Origin: Rhizobiales bacterium YIM 77505 | GTDB lineage: Bacteria; Pseudomonadota; Alphaproteobacteria; Rhizobiales; Beijerinckiaceae | Assembly (NCBI GenBank): GCA_000745135.1 | Contig: JQNH01000001.1 | Coordinates: forward strand, 3,271,501-3,335,500 | Length of the DNA stretch: 64,000 nucleotides | Direction: 5' to 3' | In this document: piece by piece, positions 1 through 7,623 of the stretch | Layout of the letters: each line of letters starts with the position of its first letter | Position numbering within the stretch: position 1 is the first letter of the stretch | The notes under the pieces: generated by a model | Told to the model about the DNA's origin: nothing | Database searches by the model: none | What the model saw: the letters and a program-made list of their open reading frames with translations, nothing else | Made by a program: the position numbers and the translations under genes

Positions 1-296
1 CGGCCGACCACGTGCAGATGAAGCTGCGGCACCACATTGCCGAGGGCGCCGAGATTGACCTTGTCGGGCCGCGCCAGCTCCTGCATCACCCGGGTCGCCA
101 GGCGGACCTCCTGCACGAGTCGGGCGGCGTCCGCCTCGCCAAGATCGGTGATCTCGACCGTGTCCGCCCGGCGCGGCACGAGCACGAGCCAGGGAAAGCG
201 CCGGTCGTTCATGAGCCGCACGGCGCATAAGGGCAGGTCGCCCACGGGCAGGGTGTCGGCGGCAAGGCGCGGGTCGAGGGAGAATCCGTCGGACAT
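1..296 (-). CDS. HIT-family protein (3' end outside window)
   Basis: Partial gene; it starts with ATG at 296 and runs off the left edge. The visible 98 residues begin MSDGFSLDPRL and end in QLHLHVVGR, which carries the H-x-H-x-H histidine-triad signature of HIT nucleotide hydrolases/transferases. The preceding stretch NLGALGNVVP is the usual lead-in to the triad in proteobacterial HIT proteins. HIT proteins bind nucleotides in the cytoplasm and hydrolyse phosphoramidates or dinucleoside polyphosphates; the substrate of this one cannot be told from sequence. It is divergent from the SRP RNA and dnaX. The family call is secure; the C-terminus is not visible. Confidence 0.85.
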   Translation of the reverse strand, partial: MSDGFSLDPRLAADTLPVGDLPLCAVRLMNDRRFPWLVLVPRRADTVEITDLGEADAARLVQEVRLATRVMQELARPDKVNLGALGNVVPQLHLHVVG

Positions 297-363
297 GGGG
301 CCACCTTATCCGAGGCGCGCGCCGACGCCAGAGGCCCTGCCGGCGGGGCGGCGTCCGCCCCGC

Positions 364-392
364 TTGCCTTTCCGCCGCGCGCCCCTCATATA
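364..392 (+). promoter_or_regulatory. candidate sigma-70 promoter of the SRP RNA
   Basis: A TTGCCT hexamer at 364-369 is followed by a 17-nt spacer and CATATA at 387-392. This would start transcription close to 399, where the 5' arm of the 4.5S RNA stem begins. The match and spacing are reasonable for a housekeeping promoter. No experimental support is available from sequence alone. Confidence 0.45.
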
Positions 393-398
393 GGCTCC

Positions 399-495
399 GG
401 GAGGTTGGCGGGGGACGTTTCACTCGCCAACCGGGTCAGGTCCGGAAGGAAGCAGCCCTAACGAGCCCGAGCGGGTCTTCGTCCAGCCTCCCACC
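399..495 (+). ncRNA. ffs: signal recognition particle 4.5S RNA
   Basis: The apical loop carries the universally conserved SRP core TCCGGAAGGAAGCAGCC at about 440-456, which binds Ffh. The outer arms GGGAGGTTGG (399-408) and CCAGCCTCCC (483-492) form the closing stem, giving a transcript of about 95 nt, typical of the small bacterial SRP RNA. It lies between a divergent HIT gene and dnaX, a common alphaproteobacterial arrangement. With Ffh it targets ribosome-nascent chains to FtsY, whose gene is also in this window at about 61 kb. The exact mature ends are inferred from the stem. Confidence 0.93.
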
Positions 496-555
496 TTCGC
501 GCCTGCCCGACCTCCGGCGCTTGCCGGGCCGCGCGACTCCCCGCACCATGGACCG

Positions 556-2361
556 ATGGACGAGACCACCGGCACGCCCCTGACCGACGAGCCGGCCCTG
601 CCGGGCTTCGCAGCGGCGCCGGCGGCCGCCACGGCCTATCGGGTGCTCGCCCGCAAGTACCGCCCGCGCAGCTTCGACGACCTCATCGGCCAGGACGCGA
701 TGGTGCGCACCATCTCCAACGCCTTCGAGGCGAAGCGCATCCCCCAGGCCTGGATGCTCACCGGCGTACGCGGCGTCGGCAAGACCACCACCGCCCGCAT
801 CCTCGCCCGCGGCCTGAACTACGAGCTCCCCGGCAACCGCGACGCCGGCCCGACCGTCCGCATGCCGGAGCTCGGCGTGCACTGCCAGGCGATCATCGAC
901 GGCAACCACATCGACGTCATCGAGATCGACGCGGCCTCCAACAACGGCGTCGACAACATCCGTCAGATCAACGACGCGGTGCGCTATGCGCCCGTCTCGG
1001 CGCGCTACAAGGTCTACATCGTCGACGAGGTGCACATGCTCTCGACGGGGGCCTTCAACGCCTTCCTCAAGACCCTCGAAGAGCCGCCCCCTCACGCGAA
1101 GTTCGTCTTTGCGACGACGGAGATCCGCAAGGTCCCGGTCACCATCCTGTCGCGCTGCCAGCGCTTCGACCTGCGGCGCGTGCCGGCCGACAAGCTCGTC
1201 GCCCATCTGTCCCGCATCTGCGCCCTTGAGGGCGTCGCGGCCGAGGCGGAGGCGCTGGCCTCCATCGCCCGTGCGGCGGAAGGGTCCGTCCGGGACGCTC
1301 TCTCCCTCCTCGATCAGGCCATCGCCCATGGAGCGGGGCGGGTCACGGCGGACACGGTGCGCGACATGCTCGGCCTCGCCGACCGGGCGCAGGTGATCGA
1401 CCTGTTCGAGGCGGTCATGGGCGGGGACGTGCCGGCGGCTTTCGCGGCCATGCGCGTCCAATATGAGGCGGGTGCCGATCCGGCCCTCGTCCTGACCGAC
1501 CTTGCCGCCTTCGTCCATCTCGTCACCCGCCTGAAGCTGGTGCCCGAGGCGGCGGCCGATCCGAGCCTCACCGAAGTCGAGCGGGTGCGGGGGGCGCAGT
1601 TCGCCAAGAGCCTCAAGGTCGGCACGCTCTCCCGCGCCTGGCAGATGCTCACCAAGGCCATTCCCGAGGTGCAGGCGGCCGGCCGCCCCCTGGCGGCCGC
1701 GGAGATGGTGCTGGTGCGCCTCTGCCACGCGGCCGAGCTGCCGAGCCCGGAGGAAGCCTTGCGCATCCTCCGCGAGGGCAGGCCGCTGGCGCCGGAGGGG
1801 AAGGGGGCGCCGCCTGCGCCCCCCCTGCGCTCGTCGCCCTCCACCGGCCCGGCCGGTTCGCTGGCCATGGCGAGGGCGGAGCCCCTCTCCCCTCGCCCCG
1901 AGCCCGCCCCGGGGCCGCGCCTTCGACGCTTCGAGGACGTGGTGGCCCTTGCCGGCGAGAAGCGCGACATCGGGCTCAAGGTGGCGCTCGAGCGCGACGT
2001 GCGCCTGGTGCGCTTCGAAGAGGGCCGCATTGAGTTCGCCCTCGAGCCGGGCGGCAGTTCCACCCTCGCCAACGACCTCTCCCGGCGTTTGAGCGAATGG
2101 ACGGGCACGCGCTGGGTGGTCGCCCTCTCCTCCGAGCCCGGCGCGCCCACCCTCTGGTCCCAGCGCCAGGCCCTGGAGCGGGACCGCAAGAGCAACGCCG
2201 CCGGGCATCCCCTCGTGCAGGCGGTCCTCGCCACCTTTCCGGGCGCCGAGATCGTCGACGTGCGCCAGCGCGCCACGGAGCCGGCCGACGCCGCCGCGGA
2301 GATCCTGGGCGAGGCGGATGCCGAGGCGGCGCGGGAGACCGAGGCGGATGACGATCTCTAA
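556..2361 (+). CDS. dnaX: DNA polymerase III subunit gamma/tau
   Basis: 601 aa clamp-loader ATPase of the replisome. Residues 28-60 give the conserved start YRVLARKYRPRSF; Walker A GVRGVGKTT is at about 70-78 and Walker B VYIVDEVHML near 155, followed by the sensor region and a SRC arginine-finger motif (ILSRCQRFD). The AAA+ module spans roughly 28-250. A proline/alanine-rich linker near 410-450 leads to the tau-type C-terminal domain that binds the polymerase alpha subunit. Between Walker A and the first beta strand only one cysteine (GVHCQAI) remains where E. coli has a four-cysteine zinc module. It is followed by ybaB and recR, the usual dnaX-ybaB-recR order. Identification is certain. Confidence 0.97.
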   Translation: MDETTGTPLTDEPALPGFAAAPAAATAYRVLARKYRPRSFDDLIGQDAMVRTISNAFEAKRIPQAWMLTGVRGVGKTTTARILARGLNYELPGNRDAGPTVRMPELGVHCQAIIDGNHIDVIEIDAASNNGVDNIRQINDAVRYAPVSARYKVYIVDEVHMLSTGAFNAFLKTLEEPPPHAKFVFATTEIRKVPVTILSRCQRFDLRRVPADKLVAHLSRICALEGVAAEAEALASIARAAEGSVRDALSLLDQAIAHGAGRVTADTVRDMLGLADRAQVIDLFEAVMGGDVPAAFAAMRVQYEAGADPALVLTDLAAFVHLVTRLKLVPEAAADPSLTEVERVRGAQFAKSLKVGTLSRAWQMLTKAIPEVQAAGRPLAAAEMVLVRLCHAAELPSPEEALRILREGRPLAPEGKGAPPAPPLRSSPSTGPAGSLAMARAEPLSPRPEPAPGPRLRRFEDVVALAGEKRDIGLKVALERDVRLVRFEEGRIEFALEPGGSSTLANDLSRRLSEWTGTRWVVALSSEPGAPTLWSQRQALERDRKSNAAGHPLVQAVLATFPGAEIVDVRQRATEPADAAAEILGEADAEAARETEADDDL

Positions 2362-2426
2362 CGCCGCCTCATCTGGGATCGGCCCGCTGGCCGTCCGGGA
2401 TGACGCGAAACGAGCGGAGGCTTGAA

Positions 2427-2747
2427 ATGCGCGACCTCATGGGCCTGATGAAGCAAGCCCAGCAGATGCAGCAGAAGATGCAGGAGGTTCAGGCGGAGCT
2501 CGACCGCATCGAGGTCGAGGGCACCGCAGGCGGCGGCGCGGTCAAGGTGACGGCGACCGCCAAGGGAGAGGCAAGGCGCGTCTTCATCGACCGCTCCCTC
2601 GTGAACCCCGACGAGACCGAAATCCTCGAGGACCTCATCGTTGCCGCCATCAACGATGCCAGGGCCAAGGCCGAGCGCGCCATGCAGGCGCGGATGGAGG
2701 AGATCACCAAGGGCCTGCCTCTGCCGCCCGGCCTGAAGCTGTTCTGA
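2427..2747 (+). CDS. ybaB: YbaB/EbfC family nucleoid-associated protein
   Basis: 106 aa from the ATG at 2427 (MRDLMGLMKQAQQMQQ). This start is preferred over the in-frame ATG at 2400 because a CGGAGG ribosome binding site lies at about 2414-2419 and family members begin at this methionine. The N-terminal glutamine/methionine-rich helix, the central GTAGGGAVKVTA strand region and the terminal PPGLKLF are typical of the dimeric, tweezer-like DNA-binding YbaB fold. It sits 65 nt after dnaX and upstream of recR, consistent with a replication/repair operon. Its exact role is poorly defined even in model bacteria. Confidence 0.93.
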   Translation: MRDLMGLMKQAQQMQQKMQEVQAELDRIEVEGTAGGGAVKVTATAKGEARRVFIDRSLVNPDETEILEDLIVAAINDARAKAERAMQARMEEITKGLPLPPGLKLF

Positions 2748-2902
2748 TCATGCCCGCCGCCCGCGCCGCCCCGCTGCCCGGGAGGAAGAGGCCTGGGACG
2801 AGGGAGCTTCATCCCCTCCGGACAGGGCGCTTTCCCTCGCCCGCTTCCGCTTCCCGGACCTGGCCTCTCTCCAGCCGGGAGAGGTGAGCCCTCTTTCGCC
2901 CC

Positions 2903-3508
2903 ATGCCCCACTCCGTCGCCGGCCCTGAGATCGAGCGTCTGATCCAGCTCCTTGCCCGCCTGCCTGGCCTTGGGCCGCGCTCGGCGCGGCGGGCGGCGCT
3001 GCATCTCATCAAGAGGCGGGAGCAGCTCCTGGGCCCCCTCACCGAGGCCATCCGTGTCGCCCATGAGCGGATCGTCGTGTGCTCCGAGTGCGGCAATGTG
3101 GATACGGCCGATCCCTGCACCATCTGCCGCGACGAGCGCCGCGATGCGTCGATCATCGTCGTCGTGGAGGACGTCTCCGACCTGTGGGCCTTGGAGCGCG
3201 CCGGCGCCCTCACCGCGCGCTATCACGTGCTCGGCGGCGTCCTCTCGCCGCTCGACGGCGTGCGCCCGGAGCATCTCAACCTCGATAAGCTCGTCGCACG
3301 CGCCGCGCGGCCGGAGGTCAGGGAGGTGATCCTGGCGCTGAACGCCACCGTCGACGGTCAGACCACCGCCCATTACATCACGGAACTCCTCGCCCACATG
3401 CCGGTGCGGGTGACGAGGCTCGCCCATGGGGTGCCGGTCGGGGGCGAGCTCGACTATCTCGATGAAGGCACCCTCGCCGCCGCCATCCGCCAGCGCACCA
3501 CGTTTTGA
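2903..3508 (+). CDS. recR: recombination mediator protein RecR
   Basis: 201 aa, normal family length. An N-terminal helix-hairpin-helix (about 8-40, [16 protein letters not shown]) is followed by a C4 zinc finger with Cys 60, 63, 72 and 75 (CSECGN...CTICRD), then a Toprim domain starting near residue 84 ([15 protein letters not shown]). RecR acts with RecF/RecO to load RecA on gapped single-stranded DNA. It is the third gene of the dnaX-ybaB-recR block. The spacing of 155 nt after ybaB contains no other gene. Convergent with ung, with a palindromic repeat between them. Confidence 0.97.
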   Translation: MPHSVAGPEIERLIQLLARLPGLGPRSARRAALHLIKRREQLLGPLTEAIRVAHERIVVCSECGNVDTADPCTICRDERRDASIIVVVEDVSDLWALERAGALTARYHVLGGVLSPLDGVRPEHLNLDKLVARAARPEVREVILALNATVDGQTTAHYITELLAHMPVRVTRLAHGVPVGGELDYLDEGTLAAAIRQRTTF

Positions 3509-3543
3509 CCGCGCTCGCCAAGAAGGAAGGACGCGGCGGCGAT

Positions 3544-3694
3544 ATCCTCCCCCGCAAAGCGGGGGAGGGGGACCGCCGAAGGCGGTGGAGGGGGCGCCGA
3601 CGGTGACGGCGTGCCTGCCTGTGTGGCGCGGCGGGGCCCCTCCACCACGCTTCGCGTGGTCCCCCTCCCCCGTCGCAAGCGACGGGGGAGGATT
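3544..3694. repeat. inverted palindromic intergenic element, family A copy 1
   Basis: Two arms face each other. The left arm ATCCTCCCCCGCAAAGCGG... (from 3544) and the right arm, read on the other strand from 3694, share ATCCTCCCCCG, an internal GGGGGAGGGGGACC box and a second small hairpin followed by GTGGAGGGG. Each arm folds into two hairpins. The same layout recurs at 56202-56336. It lies between convergent recR and ung and touches the ung stop codon, so bidirectional termination or mRNA 3'-end protection is plausible but not shown. Confidence 0.75.
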
Positions 3695-4523
3695 AACCGA
3701 CGCTTCGCGCCAGGCGCCAATCGACGGGCGCGAGGCCGCGGCTCGCAAGCCAGGCGTTCGCCTGAGAGAACGGCTTCGTGCCGCGGAAGTCGTTGCGGCG
3801 GTTGAGCGGCGAGGGATGGCCCGCTTCGAGCACGAGATGCTTCGTGCGGTCGATCAGCGCCGCGCGCCGGCGCGCCGGCCCGCCCCACAGCATGAACACG
3901 GCGGCGGGGCGCTGCGCCGAGACGGCCGCGACCGCCTCGTCGGCGAGCGCGGACCAGCCGAGCTTCAGATGCGCCCCGGCCTTGCCGGCTTCCACGGTGA
4001 GCGCGGTGTTGAGGAGCAGCACGCCCTGGCGCGCCCAGGGCGTGAGGTCGCCGGAGAGGGGGCGCGGCAGGCCCAGGTCCTCCGCCGCCTCGTCGAGGAT
4101 CGTCTTGAGGGAAGGCGGCAGCCGGCGCTTGCCCTGGTAGGAGAAGGCAAGGCCATGGGCGTCGCCGGGCGTCGGATAGGGGTCTTGGCCGAGGATCACG
4201 ACCTTCACGCTTTCCAAGGGCGTGAGGCGGAGGGCGTTGAAGATCGCCGCTGGCGGCGGCAGCACCTGGGCGCCTGCGGCGATGCGGGCATCCACCGCCG
4301 CGACCACGCGCCCCGCTGTGCCGTCTGCGAAGAAGGGCAGTTCCCGCCACCCAGCGGCCGCCGGGTCGGCAAGGAGCGCCGCCAGCGCCGCGGCGCAAGG
4401 CCCGTCGCCGGCGGGCGGGCGGCTGTCGAAACCGGAGAAGAGGTCGGCCTGGGCAGCGGCGGGTCTATCGGATGACAATCCGGCCCTCGGGGCGCGTCTC
4501 GACGGTGCCGAGCTTGCGGACAT
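3693..4523 (-). CDS. ung: uracil-DNA glycosylase, family 1
   Basis: 276 aa cytosolic base-excision repair enzyme removing uracil from DNA. The water-activating loop LGQDPYPTPGDAHGLAFS has the catalytic Asp near residue 114; the leucine/minor-groove loop is GHPSPLN with His near 236, followed by the conserved FRGTKPFSQAN. The position after GQDPY is proline where E. coli has histidine. The only ATG (4523) makes the first 19 codons overlap the 3' end of the upstream nucleotidase gene by 59 nt; a TTG at about 4475 would reduce the overlap, and the conserved part starts well after either. N-terminal 40 residues look unconserved. Function secure, start uncertain. Confidence 0.92.
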   Translation of the reverse strand: MSASSAPSRRAPRAGLSSDRPAAAQADLFSGFDSRPPAGDGPCAAALAALLADPAAAGWRELPFFADGTAGRVVAAVDARIAAGAQVLPPPAAIFNALRLTPLESVKVVILGQDPYPTPGDAHGLAFSYQGKRRLPPSLKTILDEAAEDLGLPRPLSGDLTPWARQGVLLLNTALTVEAGKAGAHLKLGWSALADEAVAAVSAQRPAAVFMLWGGPARRRAALIDRTKHLVLEAGHPSPLNRRNDFRGTKPFSQANAWLASRGLAPVDWRLARSVG

Positions 4524-5994
4524 AGGACATGACGACGTTCGCCATGAGCTTGCCGTCGGTCTTGCCGATGAGGGCCTTGCCGCGGCCGAGCGCCGTATAG
4601 CCGTCCCCTCCCGCCAGCATGAAGTCGTTGGAGGCGACGCGGTAGCGCTTCGCGGGATCGAGCGGCTCGCCGCCCACCTCGATGCGCACGATGCGCGAGC
4701 CCGCCGGCGCCTTGGAGTCCACCTCCATCTTGAGCCCCGACACCTGCGGGAAGCGGCCGGCCCGGCTCTCGAGCTGCGAGACGCCGTTCTCCAGCGCCGC
4801 CTTGAGGTCCGCGCCGGTGATCTCCACCATCACCGTGGCGTTGCCGAAGGGAAGCTCCGACAGGATGTCGCGGCGGGTGAGCTTCGCGCCGGCGGGATAC
4901 TGCTTGTTGGCGCGGATGCCGCCCCCATTGGTGACGGCGACCTGCGCCCCCGTGGAATCGCGAATGGCGTCGGCGATGAGGTTCCCGATCGCCGCCTCCT
5001 GCGAACGGACGATGGCGGTGCGGCTGTCGAGTTCGACGGCGGTCGCGCCGATCTCCACGTCGAGCTCCGCGGACAGGTCCTTCTCGTAGCGCTGCACGAC
5101 GGCGAGGACTTCCGGATCGGGGTCGATCGTCATCGAGTCGTGCACGCGGAAGCTCGGCGACCAGGTCACCTTGCGGCTGCGGCCCTCTCCTTCGATGCGG
5201 GCCACGAAGTCGATGGCGGTGATGAAATTGCCCTCCTCGTTCGACTCCACCATCACCGTCTTGCCATCGAAGCCGATGGCGAGGTCGTGGTCGTGGCCGG
5301 TGAGCAGCACGTCGACGAGCCGCGAGCGGACGATGTCGTAGTCCATGTCGCGGTCGGTGTGGGTCACGGCGACGACGAGGTCGGCGCCTTGGCTGCGCAG
5401 GGCCGTGGCCTGGGTCCGCAAGGTCTCGAGCTCGGGGGCGAACTTCAGATCCCCCGTCTGCGACAGCGATGGAGTCGAGGCGAGCGCAAGGCCGACGATG
5501 CCCACCTTCACGGGCCCGAGATCGAACAGGCCCGCATCCTTCATGCCGGGAACGGGCGAGCCGTCGGCCTGACGGATGTTGGCGGCAAAGTAGGGGAAGT
5601 TCGACTCCCGCATGCGCTTGAAGAACACGTCCTTGCCGAAATCGAACTCGTGGTTGCCGGGCACGAACACGTCCGGCTTGATCAAATTCGTCAGCTCGAC
5701 GATGTGAGCGCCCTGATCGAACCCGGACATGAGCGAGGGCGAGAAGGTGTCGCCCGCATGGCAGAAGAGCATCGGCACGCCCCGGGCCCGTTCGGCCTTC
5801 ACCACCGCCGCGAGCTTGGCGAAGCCGCCGCGCCCCTTGTCGTCGGACATCTTGTAGATGTCGTTGACGAGGAGGAGCGTGAAGGTCGGCGTGATCGGGG
5901 CGCCATGAGCCTCCTTGGAAGCGCCCAGCATGGTGACCGAGACGCCAGCTCCAAGACCGAGGCTGAGGGTTTGACGGCGGGAAAGCTTCGACAT
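4465..5994 (-). CDS. exported 5'-nucleotidase / metallophosphatase
   Basis: 509 aa. The start at 5994 has a GGAGG site just upstream. The N-terminus SRRQTLSLGLGAG resembles a twin-arginine signal, so export to the periplasm is likely. The calcineurin-like domain shows the metal ligands in order: LLVNDIYKM, HAGDTFSPS, PGNHEFDFG, VAVTHTDRD and LTGHDHD. The C-terminal half (from about residue 300) carries the 5'-nucleotidase C domain with TNGGGIRA and ASNDFMLAGGDGY for nucleoside binding. The first motif has DIY rather than the common DXH, a variation at a metal-ligand position. Related enzymes hydrolyse nucleotides or 2',3'-cyclic nucleotides outside the cytoplasm, which would feed the nucleoside transporter nearby. 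Exact substrate unknown. Confidence 0.88.
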   Translation of the reverse strand: MSKLSRRQTLSLGLGAGVSVTMLGASKEAHGAPITPTFTLLLVNDIYKMSDDKGRGGFAKLAAVVKAERARGVPMLFCHAGDTFSPSLMSGFDQGAHIVELTNLIKPDVFVPGNHEFDFGKDVFFKRMRESNFPYFAANIRQADGSPVPGMKDAGLFDLGPVKVGIVGLALASTPSLSQTGDLKFAPELETLRTQATALRSQGADLVVAVTHTDRDMDYDIVRSRLVDVLLTGHDHDLAIGFDGKTVMVESNEEGNFITAIDFVARIEGEGRSRKVTWSPSFRVHDSMTIDPDPEVLAVVQRYEKDLSAELDVEIGATAVELDSRTAIVRSQEAAIGNLIADAIRDSTGAQVAVTNGGGIRANKQYPAGAKLTRRDILSELPFGNATVMVEITGADLKAALENGVSQLESRAGRFPQVSGLKMEVDSKAPAGSRIVRIEVGGEPLDPAKRYRVASNDFMLAGGDGYTALGRGKALIGKTDGKLMANVVMSYVRKLGTVETRPEGRIVIR

Positions 5995-6088
5995 CCATGT
6001 TCCTCCGAGCGGCGCAGGATGGCTCGGTGACCATGGGGTCGGCAAGAGCGCCCTGCCGGTCCTGTGGTGGTTGTGCCCTTGTTCTTGC

Positions 6089-6910
6089 TCAACGGGGCGC
6101 TTCGGCGGTCCTGGCGCGGGGCTTTGCCCCATCCGCCCGCTGCAGGGCCTTCCAGCTGTTCGGCTGGCTGACGAGGGCGCGCAGGGCGGAGAGATTGGCG
6201 CTCGCCTCCTCCGCGGAGAGATCGCGCCGCAGGACCTCCTCGGCTTCGCGGAACTTGCCTTGCAGGCCGAGGACGAGGGCGAGGTTCTGGCGGACGCGGG
6301 CATCCGCGGCCGGGTGCGCAGCTGCTTCGCGCAGCGTGCGCTCGGCCTCGGGGAGGCGCTTCGAGAGGGCGTAGGAGAGGCCGAGATTGGACAGGACGGT
6401 CGGCTCGCCGGGCACGATCTTGAGGGCTGCCTCGTAGTAGCGCTGCGCCCGGGCGCTGTCCCCGAGCTGGTCCTGCACGGCCCCTTGCGCGGAGAGGATG
6501 CGCCAGTCGGGCCGCTCCGGCAGATGGGCCTTGGCGAGGACGTCCGCCGCCTCCGTGTAGCGGCCGACATCGGCGAGCGCCTTGCCATAGGCGGCGAGCA
6601 CCGCGAGGTTCTTCGGATTGCGGATCGCCGCCTGCTGCAACACGGCGACGGCCTGGGCGTGCTGCCCGCCGGCGCGCAGCGCCTGGGCATAGTTGAGGGC
6701 CACCGTGACGTCGCCGGGGTTGGCGGCAAAGCGCGCCCCCCAGCTTTCGGCCGCCTGCCGCGCCTCCCCGGGCTTCACCCCTCCAATCGCGCCGGTGACC
6801 TCCGGCCCCTTCTTCAGGCAGCCCGCCGTGGAAAGGGCAACGAAGAGCGCAGCCATGGTCCGGACCGTCCGGGACGGAACCGGACCCGGCGCGGACGAAC
6901 GAACGGGCAT
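6089..6910 (-). CDS. TPR lipoprotein, TadD-like
   Basis: 273 aa. The N-terminus has a hydrophobic stretch ending in the lipobox LSTAGC (Cys near 31), so it is probably an outer-membrane-facing lipoprotein. Residues 50-230 form about five tetratricopeptide repeats (for example VALNYAQALRAGGQHAQAV and PTVLSNLGLSYALSKRLPEAE). The C-terminal region with SQPNSWKALQ resembles TadD proteins of the tight-adherence (Tad/Flp) pilus system in rhizobia. No other tad genes are visible in the window, so the assignment to a Tad system is inference from similarity only. It is upstream of the nucleotidase on the same strand but about 95 nt away. Confidence 0.7.
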   Translation of the reverse strand: MPVRSSAPGPVPSRTVRTMAALFVALSTAGCLKKGPEVTGAIGGVKPGEARQAAESWGARFAANPGDVTVALNYAQALRAGGQHAQAVAVLQQAAIRNPKNLAVLAAYGKALADVGRYTEAADVLAKAHLPERPDWRILSAQGAVQDQLGDSARAQRYYEAALKIVPGEPTVLSNLGLSYALSKRLPEAERTLREAAAHPAADARVRQNLALVLGLQGKFREAEEVLRRDLSAEEASANLSALRALVSQPNSWKALQRADGAKPRARTAEAPR

Positions 6911-7162
6911 GCGGCGTCTCCTCGCGGCATCAGGCTTCGCTCCCGTTGTTACGTCGTTAACCCTAATGGAGCGTTAAGCGGCTCCCGCCCGAGACCTTGA
7001 GGGGCATGGAGGCCCCGCCGCTGCTCGCGACGGGGCTCCCGACCGCGTGCGCGTCGCCGCGTCAGGCGCGGCCCTTCCTTGGCCGCTTCTTGGCCGGTTG
7101 CGGGCGGAGCTGCGGCCGGTTCGCGCAAGCCGTCCGGCCGGTTGCTCGCGGCCCTCGGCCAC

Positions 7163-7471
7163 TCACTCGCAAATGGTGCGGCGGCGCACTTCCCAACCCC
7201 AGCCCGGCACCCATTCCCGGGTCTTCTCGACGAAGCAACGCTCCTCTTCCACCACGACCGGCGCGGGCGGCGGGGCCACATAGACGGGGGCCGGCGCGGC
7301 ACGAGCGCTCGAGGCGATGGCGGCGCCGATGGCAAGCCCGCCGAGAACGCCCACGGCAGCCGCGGCGCCCGGGGCCATTCCGCGGCGGTAACGATAGCCT
7401 GCCTCGACGGGCGCGGCTGCGGATACGCCCATCACCAGCGCCAACCCAGCCGCGATTGCGTATTTGATCAT
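7163..7471 (-). CDS. small exported alanine/proline-rich protein
   Basis: 102 aa from the ATG at 7471, preceded by GGGAG. The N-terminus MIKYAIAAGLALVMGVSAAAPVEA is a clear Sec signal peptide. A glycine/alanine-rich hydrophobic segment (GAAAAVGVLGGLAIGAA) and a proline-rich stretch (APAPVYVAPPPAPVV) follow, and the C-terminus holds two cysteines in ERCFVEKTREW...RRRTICE that may form a disulfide. This layout recurs in small envelope proteins of Rhizobiales, but no function is known to me. The protein at 60434-60730 has a similar paired-cysteine C-terminus. A longer open frame upstream is not preferred because the signal peptide begins here. The 250 bp downstream (6911-7162) shows no convincing gene. 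Confidence 0.72.
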   Translation of the reverse strand: MIKYAIAAGLALVMGVSAAAPVEAGYRYRRGMAPGAAAAVGVLGGLAIGAAIASSARAAPAPVYVAPPPAPVVVEEERCFVEKTREWVPGWGWEVRRRTICE

Positions 7472-7623
7472 GTCGAATCTCCCATCCGTCCCAGCCCCGG
7501 GCACCCTATTCCCGCATTCCTCGATTTTTTCTGAATGCCCGATGGCCGACCCCCGGCCGGCGCGCTTGCGAGGCGCGGAGAACCTCGATACCTGCGGGGC
7601 AAGATGTTCATGCCTCGCTGCGG

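Noticed and set aside
436-2208. Long open frame opposite dnaX (590 codons)
   Set aside because: Arg/Gly/His-rich low-complexity product on the antisense strand of a certain gene; an effect of high GC content.
6911-7162. Short minus-strand frame ending PAKKRPRKGRA
   Set aside because: The Lys/Arg-rich tail looks gene-like, but there is no supported start or ribosome binding site and the frame is only about 34 codons.
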